Assembly (NCBI GenBank): GCA_030602965.1
Contig: JAUVYS010000032.1
Coordinates: 1-11,464 of the forward strand
Reading direction: 5' to 3'
Length of the DNA stretch: 11,464 nucleotides
DNA from: Candidatus Bathyarchaeota archaeon
GTDB taxonomy: Archaea > Thermoproteota > Bathyarchaeia > RBG-16-48-13 > JAGMEO01
A program made the position numbers and the translations under genes. The notes below the pieces were generated by a model. That model was not told the DNA's origin. It ran no database searches and was given only the letters and a program-made list of their open reading frames with translations. Below are positions 1 through 6,625 of this stretch, one piece after another. The stretch's first letter is position 1. Each line of letters opens with the position of its first letter.

Positions 1-18
1 AAGACCGGCTGCGCCAAT

Positions 19-1029
19 TTAAAAATCAAAGATCTTTGACATCGCAGCACAAATAACTCCTGGAAAAGTGCTGTATCCTCCTGCAGCATTTATTCCAGCA
101 ACTTTACCTTGTCTCACAGCATTAGTGCCCAATTGTATAAGGCAGGGTAGTCCTGTAATCATGCTCCGTGACTCAGCACAGTCGCCTGCAGCATAGACAG
201 CATTTACATTTGTCCTCATTCTCGGGTTAACTCTTATGGCTCTCGTTATGCCCAATTCACATCCAATTTCTCGCGCAAGATCCACTGTAGGTCTGACTCC
301 CGTTGCCATAATCACAAGATCAGCTTCTATTTCAATGTCTCCAACCTTTACACCCGTCACCTTTTTCTTACCAAGTACCTCTGAGAGTCTTTTTCCCATA
401 ATCATCTTGACACCATTCACTTCAATCATCTTCTGAACATAGCCTGCCATATCATAGTCAAACAAAGTAGGAATAATCGAAGGCAACAATTCAACAACGG
501 TTGTTTGAATATTATTTTTGACTAGAGCATGAGCTGTTTCTAAGCCAACGAAACCAGCACCAATTACAATTGCTGATTTAGAAGTTTTCATCGCCTCTTG
601 AATTCTTCGTCCATCGTCTAAAGTTCTTATAACAAAGACATTCTCCAAATCTCGTCCTTTAACCGGAACAATAAAAGGCGTTGCTCCAATAGTAAGAATT
701 AAAGAGTCATACGTTGTTTTCTCAGTTTCTCCATCTTTTTTCTCTAACTCAACAACGTGTTTTTTTGGATCTATAGATTTTGCAGTTGTTTCTGTTCGAA
801 GATCCAATTTCATCATTCGATAGTGTGAAGGTGGAAATATAATGAGATCTTCAAATTGAGGAATCTCATTTGATAATACATATGGAATTCCACATCTAGA
901 GTACGCAGGGGACTTTTCCTCTGTTACTAAGACGATCTCAGCTGAAGGATCTGTCTTTCGTGCAGCATTAGCTGCATTGATACCAGCTGCATTAGCTCCG
1001 ATGATAACAATCTTCTTTTGTTCCGACAA
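19..1029 (-). CDS. CoA-disulfide reductase / NADH oxidase-like flavoprotein, truncated by an in-frame TAA
   Basis: This is a pyridine nucleotide-disulfide oxidoreductase of the single-cysteine CoA-disulfide reductase/NADH oxidase group, which uses FAD and NAD(P)H to reduce CoA disulfide, persulfide or oxygen; the substrate cannot be told from sequence. Visible motifs are the N-terminal FAD Rossmann loop GANAAG (residues 11-16), the redox cysteine in SRCGIPY (C46), the NAD(P)H loop GAGFVG (157-162), ATG (242-244) and the FAD-binding AAGDC (280-284). Start is TTG, because an in-frame TGA lies just upstream and GGAG sits 9 nt before it. The protein stops at 336 residues, whereas the family is usually about 440 with a C-terminal dimerisation domain. 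After the TAA at 19-21 the same frame continues I-G-A-A-G-L to the window edge, matching the family pattern after KIFDF, so the stop looks like a nonsense change (GAA, AAA or CAA to TAA) or a sequence error. Family call is firm; activity is doubtful. Confidence 0.85.
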   Translation of the reverse strand: MSEQKKIVIIGANAAGINAANAARKTDPSAEIVLVTEEKSPAYSRCGIPYVLSNEIPQFEDLIIFPPSHYRMMKLDLRTETTAKSIDPKKHVVELEKKDGETEKTTYDSLILTIGATPFIVPVKGRDLENVFVIRTLDDGRRIQEAMKTSKSAIVIGAGFVGLETAHALVKNNIQTTVVELLPSIIPTLFDYDMAGYVQKMIEVNGVKMIMGKRLSEVLGKKKVTGVKVGDIEIEADLVIMATGVRPTVDLAREIGCELGITRAIRVNPRMRTNVNAVYAAGDCAESRSMITGLPCLIQLGTNAVRQGKVAGINAAGGYSTFPGVICAAMSKIFDF

Positions 1030-1075
1030 ACATCATTACTCCAAAAATAATGCTTTGATTATCAGACAGTTAATT

Positions 1076-1086
1076 ACTATATAACG
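1076..1086 (-). promoter_or_regulatory. Candidate TATA box for the flavoprotein gene
   Basis: On the minus strand this reads GTTATATAGT. Counting about 26 nt from its centre puts transcription start near 1054, leaving a leader of about 25 nt that carries the GGAG site. Spacing fits an archaeal box A, but the region is AT-rich, so chance matches are likely. Confidence 0.35.
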
Positions 1087-1118
1087 ATTATTATCTATTC
1101 TACAATATGCTTCTTTTT

Positions 1119-2201
1119 TCATGAATTCTTATTTACAATTAGTAAGATTAAAAAAATGAATGCCCCTATTGAACTTAAAATGTACGGAGCAGTTATGTAT
1201 GTCTCTGCTAAGGCACCACCAATAATTGGTGTCAAATAACCTACTCCAATACTGCCTTCAAATATTCCGGCGTATAGATTATGTTTTCCTTCGCTCGTTG
1301 TCATAATTTTATTAAAAGTTGTCGTGTAAAGTAAACTCGCTCCAAATCCAATAACAAAAGAAGATAAGAAGATTAAGTGAAAGTTAAGAGTAAATGCGAA
1401 AACAACTGAGCCAGCACTGATTAAAGCTGCACCTAACTTTAGCAGTATATTTTGTTTCATACGGATCTTTTTCAACGCCCAGAAACCAAATGTTCTTCCT
1501 CCCATCAACAAAAAAGTGCAGAAACCGATGATTAAATACGGGACTCCCATTATTTCTGCGTAGGCCGGGAATAAGGCAATAAGCATACTTTGACCCATGG
1601 CATAGATTATCATTGAGAGCCACGATATTTTAAAATTAGTTAGAATTTCTTTTTTACCTTCAAGATCCAAAAAGGTAAGAATCTCATATCTTTCTTTTTT
1701 TCTTTCAGTTTTTTCCAGCTTAAAAAATGAAATTAGCGTTATCAATCCAGCTCCGAGACTAGCAATTTGAAAAATGCTAGGTATTGTAAACCACTCAAGT
1801 GCGAAGCCTGATAGTAAAGCACCGAGGACATTGCCTGAACTCCAAGCAATGCAGAAATTTGAAATAACGTCTCTTTTTCTTTTGTGCTCCTCTGCTACAT
1901 AAGATTCAATGGGTGGCCACAGCATAGATAAAGCAAAACCCTCCACCACTTTTAAAACTATTAAGGAAATTATTGTTCCTATGAATGAGGTCAAAAGGCA
2001 AACTAAACTGTAGATAGCACAGCTTAGTAAAATAGGTGTTTTTCCCCCAGTTCTATCCCATAAACCACTCAGAGTAAAAGCCAATATGACATAGACAATG
2101 ACGCCAACACTTCCAGTTAAACCGATTTCAAATTGTGAAGCTCCCATTGTCAGTGCAAATAGGGGGGTTGCTGGTATAAGGAAAGCCATTACAACCGACA
2201 T
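1119..2201 (-). CDS. Major facilitator superfamily (MFS) transporter, N-terminus uncertain
   Basis: This is a polytopic inner-membrane transporter of the MFS, probably a drug- or metabolite-efflux type; the substrate cannot be inferred. The protein is 360 residues from the first ATG and almost wholly hydrophobic helices, with the MFS motif A-like loop LWDRTGGKTP (47-56) between helices 2 and 3, a charged central loop near residues 160-185, and a second six-helix half. The start is a problem. From ATG 2199-2201 the first helix is cut in half, yet the same frame stays open back to a TAA at 2271-2273 and encodes a convincing helix beginning W-F-N-I-S-Y-I-Y-F-V-A-F-S. No ATG, GTG or TTG lies in that extension. 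An ATG at 2249-2251 is one base out of frame. A single-base deletion just after it would explain everything. Family call is strong; intactness is not. Confidence 0.85.
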   Translation of the reverse strand: MSVVMAFLIPATPLFALTMGASQFEIGLTGSVGVIVYVILAFTLSGLWDRTGGKTPILLSCAIYSLVCLLTSFIGTIISLIVLKVVEGFALSMLWPPIESYVAEEHKRKRDVISNFCIAWSSGNVLGALLSGFALEWFTIPSIFQIASLGAGLITLISFFKLEKTERKKERYEILTFLDLEGKKEILTNFKISWLSMIIYAMGQSMLIALFPAYAEIMGVPYLIIGFCTFLLMGGRTFGFWALKKIRMKQNILLKLGAALISAGSVVFAFTLNFHLIFLSSFVIGFGASLLYTTTFNKIMTTSEGKHNLYAGIFEGSIGVGYLTPIIGGALAETYITAPYILSSIGAFIFLILLIVNKNS

Positions 2202-2270
2202 CGAAAAAGCAACAAAATAAATATAAGATATATTGAACCACGATTCTTCATTTTTATTTAAAGAAGTGCG

Positions 2271-2453
2271 TTATTCTCCTTTACTTGTAATGATAGCGAC
2301 AAGTATCCCTACTACACAAATTATGCCTATAAGATAGTTGTAGGTTGCGAACTCAATCCCTAAAGTAAATTGAATTATTAACAGCCAGAAAACAAGGCTT
2401 ATTACAACAAGCAATTGAATGTTTGGAAACTTGGATCTTCTGCCTTGAGACAT
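2271..2453 (-). CDS. Small two-helix membrane protein, unknown function
   Basis: I do not recognise this protein. From the chosen ATG it has 60 residues: a basic start (MSQGRRSKF), a hydrophobic helix of about 22 residues, a short loop with E-F-A-T-Y-N-Y, a second helix of about 17 residues and a short tail ending SKGE. The positive N-terminus suggests both ends lie in the cytoplasm. An alternative ATG at 2475-2477 adds eight residues; I prefer the inner one because a TATA-like TTTATATT sits about 30 nt upstream, which fits a leaderless or nearly leaderless transcript. The gene lies upstream of the MFS gene in the same frame, separated by its own TAA, and could be co-transcribed with it. A fusion with the transporter is unlikely because the sequence after the stop has no linker character. 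Real gene status is moderately supported. Confidence 0.5.
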   Translation of the reverse strand: MSQGRRSKFPNIQLLVVISLVFWLLIIQFTLGIEFATYNYLIGIICVVGILVAIITSKGE

Positions 2454-2480
2454 AATTTCAATATTGGCGATAACCATAGA

Positions 2481-2490
2481 ATATAAAGGT
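2481..2490. promoter_or_regulatory. TATA-like element between divergent genes
   Basis: The plus strand reads TATAAAGG and the minus strand TTTATATT. It is suitably placed to drive the small membrane protein leftward with almost no leader, and perhaps the zinc-ribbon protein rightward (start near 2511, leader of about 23 nt). Placement is inferred only from spacing. Confidence 0.35.
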
Positions 2491-2533
2491 TATCACTATA
2501 TTGAAAGCAAATATTTTAAAAACAATCAAATCC

Positions 2534-2827
2534 ATGTACAATCATTTAACCGTTCGATGGAAATTGTTATATAAAAAAGGAAATGTCTTAGAAGTATGGG
2601 TGGTAACACGTTCTATGTCATCACATGGGTGGAACAGACGGCTGCACCGAGTTAGTCTTGTCCCTAAATGTGTCTTATGTGATGTTCATACTGTTGCAAC
2701 TAAAATATCATGTGAAGACCATATGATCATAAGAGGTTGGAAATGCCTTAAATGTGGTATAACCTATCTTCATCCAGATGACATACGTTACGCATTGGAA
2801 ATCTTGGAAGAAGAATCAGAATATTGA
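2534..2827 (+). CDS. Small zinc-ribbon-like protein, unknown function
   Basis: I do not recognise the family. The protein is 97 residues from the chosen ATG. Its N-terminal half is basic with several tryptophans (W-K-L-L-Y, V-W-V-V, H-G-W-N-R-R). The C-terminal half has five cysteines: C46-x2-C49, C60, and C71-x2-C74, a layout typical of a treble-clef or zinc-ribbon fold binding one Zn. It ends in an acidic helix with ILEEESEY. Archaeal proteins of this kind often act in transcription, translation or DNA/RNA binding, but nothing here fixes the role. An upstream TTG at 2501 would add 11 residues; I chose ATG because a TATA-like element at 2482-2487 would place transcription start after the TTG. 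It stands alone, divergent from the membrane gene and convergent with hisF. The cysteine pairs make it likely to be real. Confidence 0.6.
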   Translation: MYNHLTVRWKLLYKKGNVLEVWVVTRSMSSHGWNRRLHRVSLVPKCVLCDVHTVATKISCEDHMIIRGWKCLKCGITYLHPDDIRYALEILEEESEY

Positions 2828-2860
2828 TTCTTTACTCGATAAAAGGAGGCTTAAATTTTT

Positions 2861-3685
2861 CTAGAGTCTGATCAATATCCCTTTTTTTGATAACATCTCT
2901 TTTACTTCAGGTATACTGTAACTTTCATAATGAAATATACTTGCTGCTAAAGCAGCACTGACCATTGATTTATTGAAAACTTCAAGGATGTGTTCTGGTT
3001 TACCGCAACCTCCTGAAGCTATGACAGGGATTTTCACCTTTTCACAGACTTTTTTGTTCAAAGCAATATCATACCCATCTTTCCTGCCGTCTTTATCCAT
3101 GCTTGTGAGTAAAATCTCCCCGGCTCCAAGCTCCTCTGCTATCGTAGCCCATTTGATAGCGTCTACTCCAGTGAACTTTCTACCTCCATAAATGGAGCAC
3201 TCATACCAACAAGAACCCTGAGGAGTGTCTACAATTATCTTATCTGCTTCTTTTTCATGATTATTGATGTATCTTCTCTTTGCGTCAATAGCTACCACAC
3301 AGGCTTGAGTTCCATAGTATTTCGCTAACTCACTTATTAGATGTGGATTTTCTATCGCAGCTGTATTGATTGATACCTTGTCCGCTCCAGCATTGAAGAC
3401 CTTTCTCGCGTCTTTAACTGTACTTATTCCTCCTCCAATAGTTAGTGGCACAAAAACACGCTCAGAAGTTTTCTTGATGACCTTTGTCATAGTTTCCCTC
3501 CTTTCATGGCTTGCTGTGATGTCTAAAAACACGATTTCATCTGCTCCTTCTTTATAGTACTTTTCAGCTAAAAGCCATGGAACACCAGCGTACCTGATTT
3601 TCTTGAATTCTACTCCTTTAACCACTCTACCATCTGGTACTGCAAGGTCACAGTCAAGACATGAGATTATTCTACGACAAAGCAT
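2861..3685 (-). CDS. hisF: Imidazole glycerol phosphate synthase, cyclase subunit HisF
   Basis: HisF is the (beta/alpha)8-barrel subunit of imidazole glycerol phosphate synthase. With ammonia delivered by HisH it converts PRFAR to imidazole glycerol phosphate and AICAR, linking histidine and purine synthesis. Seen here: the N-terminal catalytic aspartate in SCLD (D11), DGRVVKG (18-24), FLDITAS (53-59), the phosphate-binding LTIGGGIS (81-88), the second catalytic aspartate in AIDAKR (D134), YGGRKFTG (166-173), LLTSMDKDG (192-200) and SGGCG (224-228). At 274 residues it is about 20 longer than usual, through an extra segment after CLD (12-17) and another around 140-160. CLD and both aspartates favour true histidine synthesis over the sugar-modifying WbpZ-like homologues. 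Start is ATG with GGAG 8 nt upstream inside hisH; the two genes are 2 nt apart. Confidence 0.95.
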   Translation of the reverse strand: MLCRRIISCLDCDLAVPDGRVVKGVEFKKIRYAGVPWLLAEKYYKEGADEIVFLDITASHERRETMTKVIKKTSERVFVPLTIGGGISTVKDARKVFNAGADKVSINTAAIENPHLISELAKYYGTQACVVAIDAKRRYINNHEKEADKIIVDTPQGSCWYECSIYGGRKFTGVDAIKWATIAEELGAGEILLTSMDKDGRKDGYDIALNKKVCEKVKIPVIASGGCGKPEHILEVFNKSMVSAALAASIFHYESYSIPEVKEMLSKKGILIRL

Positions 3686-3687
3686 AG

Positions 3688-4278
3688 TTATAACTCCAAA
3701 AAGTTCCTAAGGATCTCTAGGCCTAATTTGCCACTTTTTTCAGGGTGAAATTGAGTACCATAGACATTATTCTTCCATATGCTTGCACAAATCTGTCTTC
3801 CATGCTCGGTTGTAGCTGCAACCACATCTTCTTCAGGTACAGCTTCATATGAGTGAATAAAGTAAACATATCCTTCTTCTACTCCTTTGAACAAAGGACA
3901 ATTTTTCTTCTTTATTTCAAGACTGTTCCAACCAATGTGCGGAAGTCTAAGATTTGTCTCAATTTTTCGCACTTTTCCTTTTATTAACGCTAAGCCTTTC
4001 TCTGTTGGAGACTCATCCGATTCTTCAAGGAAAATTTGCAGTCCTAGGCAAATACCTAATAATGGAATATTTGACTCTAGGCTTTCTTCTATCTTTGAGC
4101 TGAAAGGTCTTAAGTTTTGTGACGCCTTTCCGAAGGCACCAACCCCTGGAACTATGATTTTATCTCCTCGTAATCTTGAAGGCTTTTTTACAATTATTGG
4201 CTTTGCGCCTAGAAAGCTCAGAGCATTTGTAACACTTTTGAGGTTGCCCATTTCATAATCAATAACTGCTATCTTCAC
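3688..4278 (-). CDS. hisH: Imidazole glycerol phosphate synthase, glutaminase subunit HisH
   Basis: HisH is the class I glutamine amidotransferase subunit that hydrolyses glutamine and channels ammonia to HisF. The protein is 196 residues, normal for the family. Visible are the start MKIAVIDYEMGN, the oxyanion-hole loop PGVGAFG, the nucleophile elbow GICLG (C77), PHIGWN, YFIHSY, and the catalytic His and Glu in QFHPEKSG (H178, E180). All triad residues are present. I place the start at GTG 4276-4278, because it gives the family's normal N-terminus and has AAAGGTG with a 9-nt spacer; a GTG four codons further upstream (ending at 4290) overlaps that site and would add only M-F-E-F. It forms a two-gene unit with hisF (TAA-CT-ATG). 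No other his gene lies in the window, so the rest of the pathway must be encoded elsewhere. Confidence 0.95.
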   Translation of the reverse strand: MKIAVIDYEMGNLKSVTNALSFLGAKPIIVKKPSRLRGDKIIVPGVGAFGKASQNLRPFSSKIEESLESNIPLLGICLGLQIFLEESDESPTEKGLALIKGKVRKIETNLRLPHIGWNSLEIKKKNCPLFKGVEEGYVYFIHSYEAVPEEDVVAATTEHGRQICASIWKNNVYGTQFHPEKSGKLGLEILRNFLEL

Positions 4279-4366
4279 GAATTCAAACACCTTTATTACA
4301 ATGCTGAAATTGTAGGAAATATCATACGATGTTTCAACTGCTATTTGTTGCTCAAATTATGCTTAT

Positions 4367-5290
4367 CTAAGGGATTATTGAAGCCAATATCCCTCTTGCT
4401 CCATGGAGCTTGTTCTCAGCTTGTTTCCAAACAATACTCTGCTTTCCTTCAAGCACATCTTCCGTAATTTCCATTCCTCTATGTGCAGGTAAACAATGCA
4501 TAACTGAAGCATCTTCTTTGGCTTTTGTTAGAAGTTCACTATTAATTTGATAATCTTCAAAAGCTTTCTCTTTTGTCTCAGTTTCGCCCTCTTGTCCCAT
4601 ACTAACCCATACATCTGTGTATAATATGTCAGCATTGTTCACAGCTTTGAATGGATCATTAACTACATCTATTTTTACACCTGTTTTTCCAGCGAATGTT
4701 TTTGCTTTCTCAATAATTTTTTTGTCTGGTTCATATCCTTTAGGACAAGCAGCAGAAATGTCGATCCCAATTAGACCACAACATAGAAGCCAAGAATTGC
4801 ATACATTATTTCCATCTCCGATCCAAGCAATTTTTAAATCTTCTAATCTGTTTTTTACTTCCCAGATAGTCAAAAGGTCACTAAGTATTTGTGTTGGATG
4901 TCCCAAATCACTAAGTCCATTGATTATTGGAATGCTTGAATACCTCGAAAATAGTTCCAATGTCTCTTGTTTGTAAGTTCTAATAACTAAACCATCAAGG
5001 TAATTGCTTAACACTCGAGCCGTATCTTTTATTGGTTCTCCACGCTTCAACTGAAGCTCATCAGAGCGCAAATAAACAGCTTTACCTCCTAGCTGAAAAA
5101 TGGAGGTCTCAAAGCTTACTCTTGTTCTCGTAGATGGTTTTTCAAAGATCAAGCCTATTATTCTATCTTGAAGTAGCTTGTTTTTTCCCGGATCTTTCTT
5201 CAATCTTTTCATTTCTTGAAGAATGAAGTAAACCTCTTCCTTTGAAAGATCCGCAAGCGATAGTATGTTCTTTCCCTTTAAATTGACCAT
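4367..5290 (-). CDS. argF: Ornithine carbamoyltransferase
   Basis: The enzyme transfers a carbamoyl group from carbamoyl phosphate to ornithine, giving citrulline for arginine synthesis (or, running backwards, for arginine breakdown); it is a cytoplasmic trimer or larger. The 307-residue length is standard. The carbamoyl-phosphate motif STRTR is at 53-57, HPTQ at 131-134, the ornithine-binding loop DVWVSMGQE at 226-234, and the OTC signature HCLPAHRG at 265-272. These separate it from aspartate carbamoyltransferase and from acetylornithine- or succinylornithine-specific relatives. ATG start with AAGGAA 10 nt upstream. About 90 nt of AT-rich sequence separates it from both hisH and the phosphofructokinase gene, so it may have its own promoter. 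With no arginine-deiminase or carbamate-kinase gene nearby, the anabolic role is the likelier one. Confidence 0.95.
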   Translation of the reverse strand: MVNLKGKNILSLADLSKEEVYFILQEMKRLKKDPGKNKLLQDRIIGLIFEKPSTRTRVSFETSIFQLGGKAVYLRSDELQLKRGEPIKDTARVLSNYLDGLVIRTYKQETLELFSRYSSIPIINGLSDLGHPTQILSDLLTIWEVKNRLEDLKIAWIGDGNNVCNSWLLCCGLIGIDISAACPKGYEPDKKIIEKAKTFAGKTGVKIDVVNDPFKAVNNADILYTDVWVSMGQEGETETKEKAFEDYQINSELLTKAKEDASVMHCLPAHRGMEITEDVLEGKQSIVWKQAENKLHGARGILASIIP

Positions 5291-5377
5291 CTACTTCAGT
5301 TTCCTTCACTTAGAGTAATTAATCTTCTTACATGAAACATTTACAGTTTTATTTCTTTCCAAAAATAAAATATAATA

Positions 5378-6340
5378 TTACGTAGCTAATTTTTCGGCTA
5401 AATGTAACAAATTCAAGTCCAAAGGCTTCCTATTCTTACAAACTACTTCAAGATTTGTAGATGTCAATTTTCCATCTAAAATTCCAACAACCTCATTTTC
5501 TCTTTCATTTTCCACCAAATTAACAACTTTGGCACCAAATAGACCAGCTAGAATTCTGCTTCGCGCAGTTGGTGCTCCTCCCCTTTGAATATAACCTAAA
5601 ACACTTAAACGAACATCATAACCTGTGTTTTTCTCAATCTTCTTGGCAATTCTTCTCATATCTCCAACCCCTTCAGCGGCCACAATAATATTTGATTTCT
5701 TTCCTTTCATCCTACTTTCTTCTAATAATTCATAGACTTCTTTTAGGTCTGTCTTTATCTCGGGAACAAGAATCTTTTCAGCTCCCGCAGCCAATCCAAC
5801 AGATAATGCCAAAAAACCCCTTTTTCGTCCCATAACTTCTATGATGAATACTCTGTTATGGGATGTTGCTGTATCTCTGATACGATCAATAGCAGAAAGA
5901 GCTGTGTTTACAGCAGTATCAAAACCAACAGTCTCATCTGTTCCATAAACATCATTATCAATTGAACATGGTATTCCGTAAACATTAATACTTGATAATC
6001 TAGTCAGATCCAATGCGCCGGCAAAAGAACCATCCCCGCCAATAACTATAAGATCTGAGATTTTGTTTTTTTCCAAAGTTTTTTGTGCTCTTTTAAGTCC
6101 TTTATCGGTTTTGAATTCTTCACATCTTCTACTACCTAGAATGGTTCCTCCAAAATTTATAATTCCACTAACAGATCGAAGACCTAAAGGACATTTCTGA
6201 TCAGTAATTAGTCCAGAATAACCATTTTGAAAACCTATTACTTTCAGCCCAATCGGCAAAGCCGTTCGTACTACTGCTCGAATGACAGCGTTCATTCCAG
6301 GTGCATCACCACCACTTGTAACAATGCCAACTCCCTTCAT
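5378..6340 (-). CDS. pfkA: 6-phosphofructokinase, bacterial PfkA type
   Basis: It phosphorylates fructose 6-phosphate to fructose 1,6-bisphosphate, the committing step of glycolysis. The 320-residue length matches the short bacterial PFK. Seen: SGGDAPGMN (9-17), LGSRR (68-72), GGDGS (101-105), catalytic SIDND (126-130, D128 aligning with E. coli Asp127), HNRV (161-164), VMGRKRG (169-175), AEG (222-224) and GYIQRGGAP (249-257). Gly104 instead of Asp favours ATP over pyrophosphate as donor. Oddities: Cys125 stands where ATP-PFKs usually have Gly and PPi-PFKs Lys, Ser126 replaces the usual Thr, and Tyr250 replaces the E. coli His249. Most classical archaea use ADP-dependent or PfkB-type kinases instead, so an ancient transfer from bacteria is plausible. 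ATG start with GGAG 10 nt upstream. It is the first gene of the leftward metabolic block. Confidence 0.93.
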   Translation of the reverse strand: MKGVGIVTSGGDAPGMNAVIRAVVRTALPIGLKVIGFQNGYSGLITDQKCPLGLRSVSGIINFGGTILGSRRCEEFKTDKGLKRAQKTLEKNKISDLIVIGGDGSFAGALDLTRLSSINVYGIPCSIDNDVYGTDETVGFDTAVNTALSAIDRIRDTATSHNRVFIIEVMGRKRGFLALSVGLAAGAEKILVPEIKTDLKEVYELLEESRMKGKKSNIIVAAEGVGDMRRIAKKIEKNTGYDVRLSVLGYIQRGGAPTARSRILAGLFGAKVVNLVENERENEVVGILDGKLTSTNLEVVCKNRKPLDLNLLHLAEKLAT

Positions 6341-6388
6341 TCAACCCACGCTCCATAAAACACCTTGAAAGATGCATTAATGTACTTA

Positions 6389-6397
6389 CATATAGGT
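6389..6397 (-). promoter_or_regulatory. Candidate TATA box for pfkA
   Basis: The minus strand reads CCTATATG. About 26 nt on, transcription would start near 6366, giving a leader of about 26 nt that contains the GGAG ribosome-binding site at 6351-6354. Spacing is good for an archaeal promoter, but it is not otherwise confirmed. Confidence 0.4.
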
Positions 6398-6573
6398 CAA
6401 TAGATTAAGATATGTCTAAAGAATCTGTTTCAATAAGAAATAAATGTAGAGTGTATGTAAAATTTTAGAAAAGAAAAAGTAAAAGAGAATGAAATTTTTG
6501 AGGATGTAGCACGTAAAGAATGGTGAAAGTAAAACCGAAATAATGAATTTTTGCATTTGTAATTCGCGCGGCG

Positions 6574-6582
6574 ATAAATTTA
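6574..6582 (+). promoter_or_regulatory. Candidate TATA box for the cysteine-rich protein
   Basis: ATAAATTTA follows a locally GC-rich stretch (CGCGCGGCG, 6567-6573 region) that could serve as a BRE. Start would fall near 6604, about 22 nt before the ATG. No Shine-Dalgarno site is evident. The rest of the 285-base gap between pfkA and this gene shows only short open stretches. Confidence 0.3.
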
Positions 6583-6625
6583 AGATTGTATTTTAGAAAG
6601 ATTACTCATTGGGTTTGTGGCCTTC

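Noticed and set aside
19..21. Stop-codon readthrough (pyrrolysine or selenocysteine) at the flavoprotein TAA
   Set aside because: Those systems recode TAG and TGA, not TAA, and the family has an ordinary residue there.
1384..1623. 79-codon minus-strand frame inside the MFS gene
   Set aside because: Alternate frame of a continuous transporter sequence.
2839..2850. AAAAGGAGGC as a ribosome-binding site between the zinc-ribbon gene and hisF
   Set aside because: No start codon or open frame follows it on the plus strand; the next feature is the 3' end of hisF on the other strand.
3887..4258. 123-codon plus-strand frame opposite hisH
   Set aside because: It lies wholly within hisH, whose catalytic motifs are intact, so it is a shadow.
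4617..4976. 119-codon plus-strand frame opposite the OTC gene
   Set aside because: Shadow of a gene with full OTC signatures and no independent evidence.
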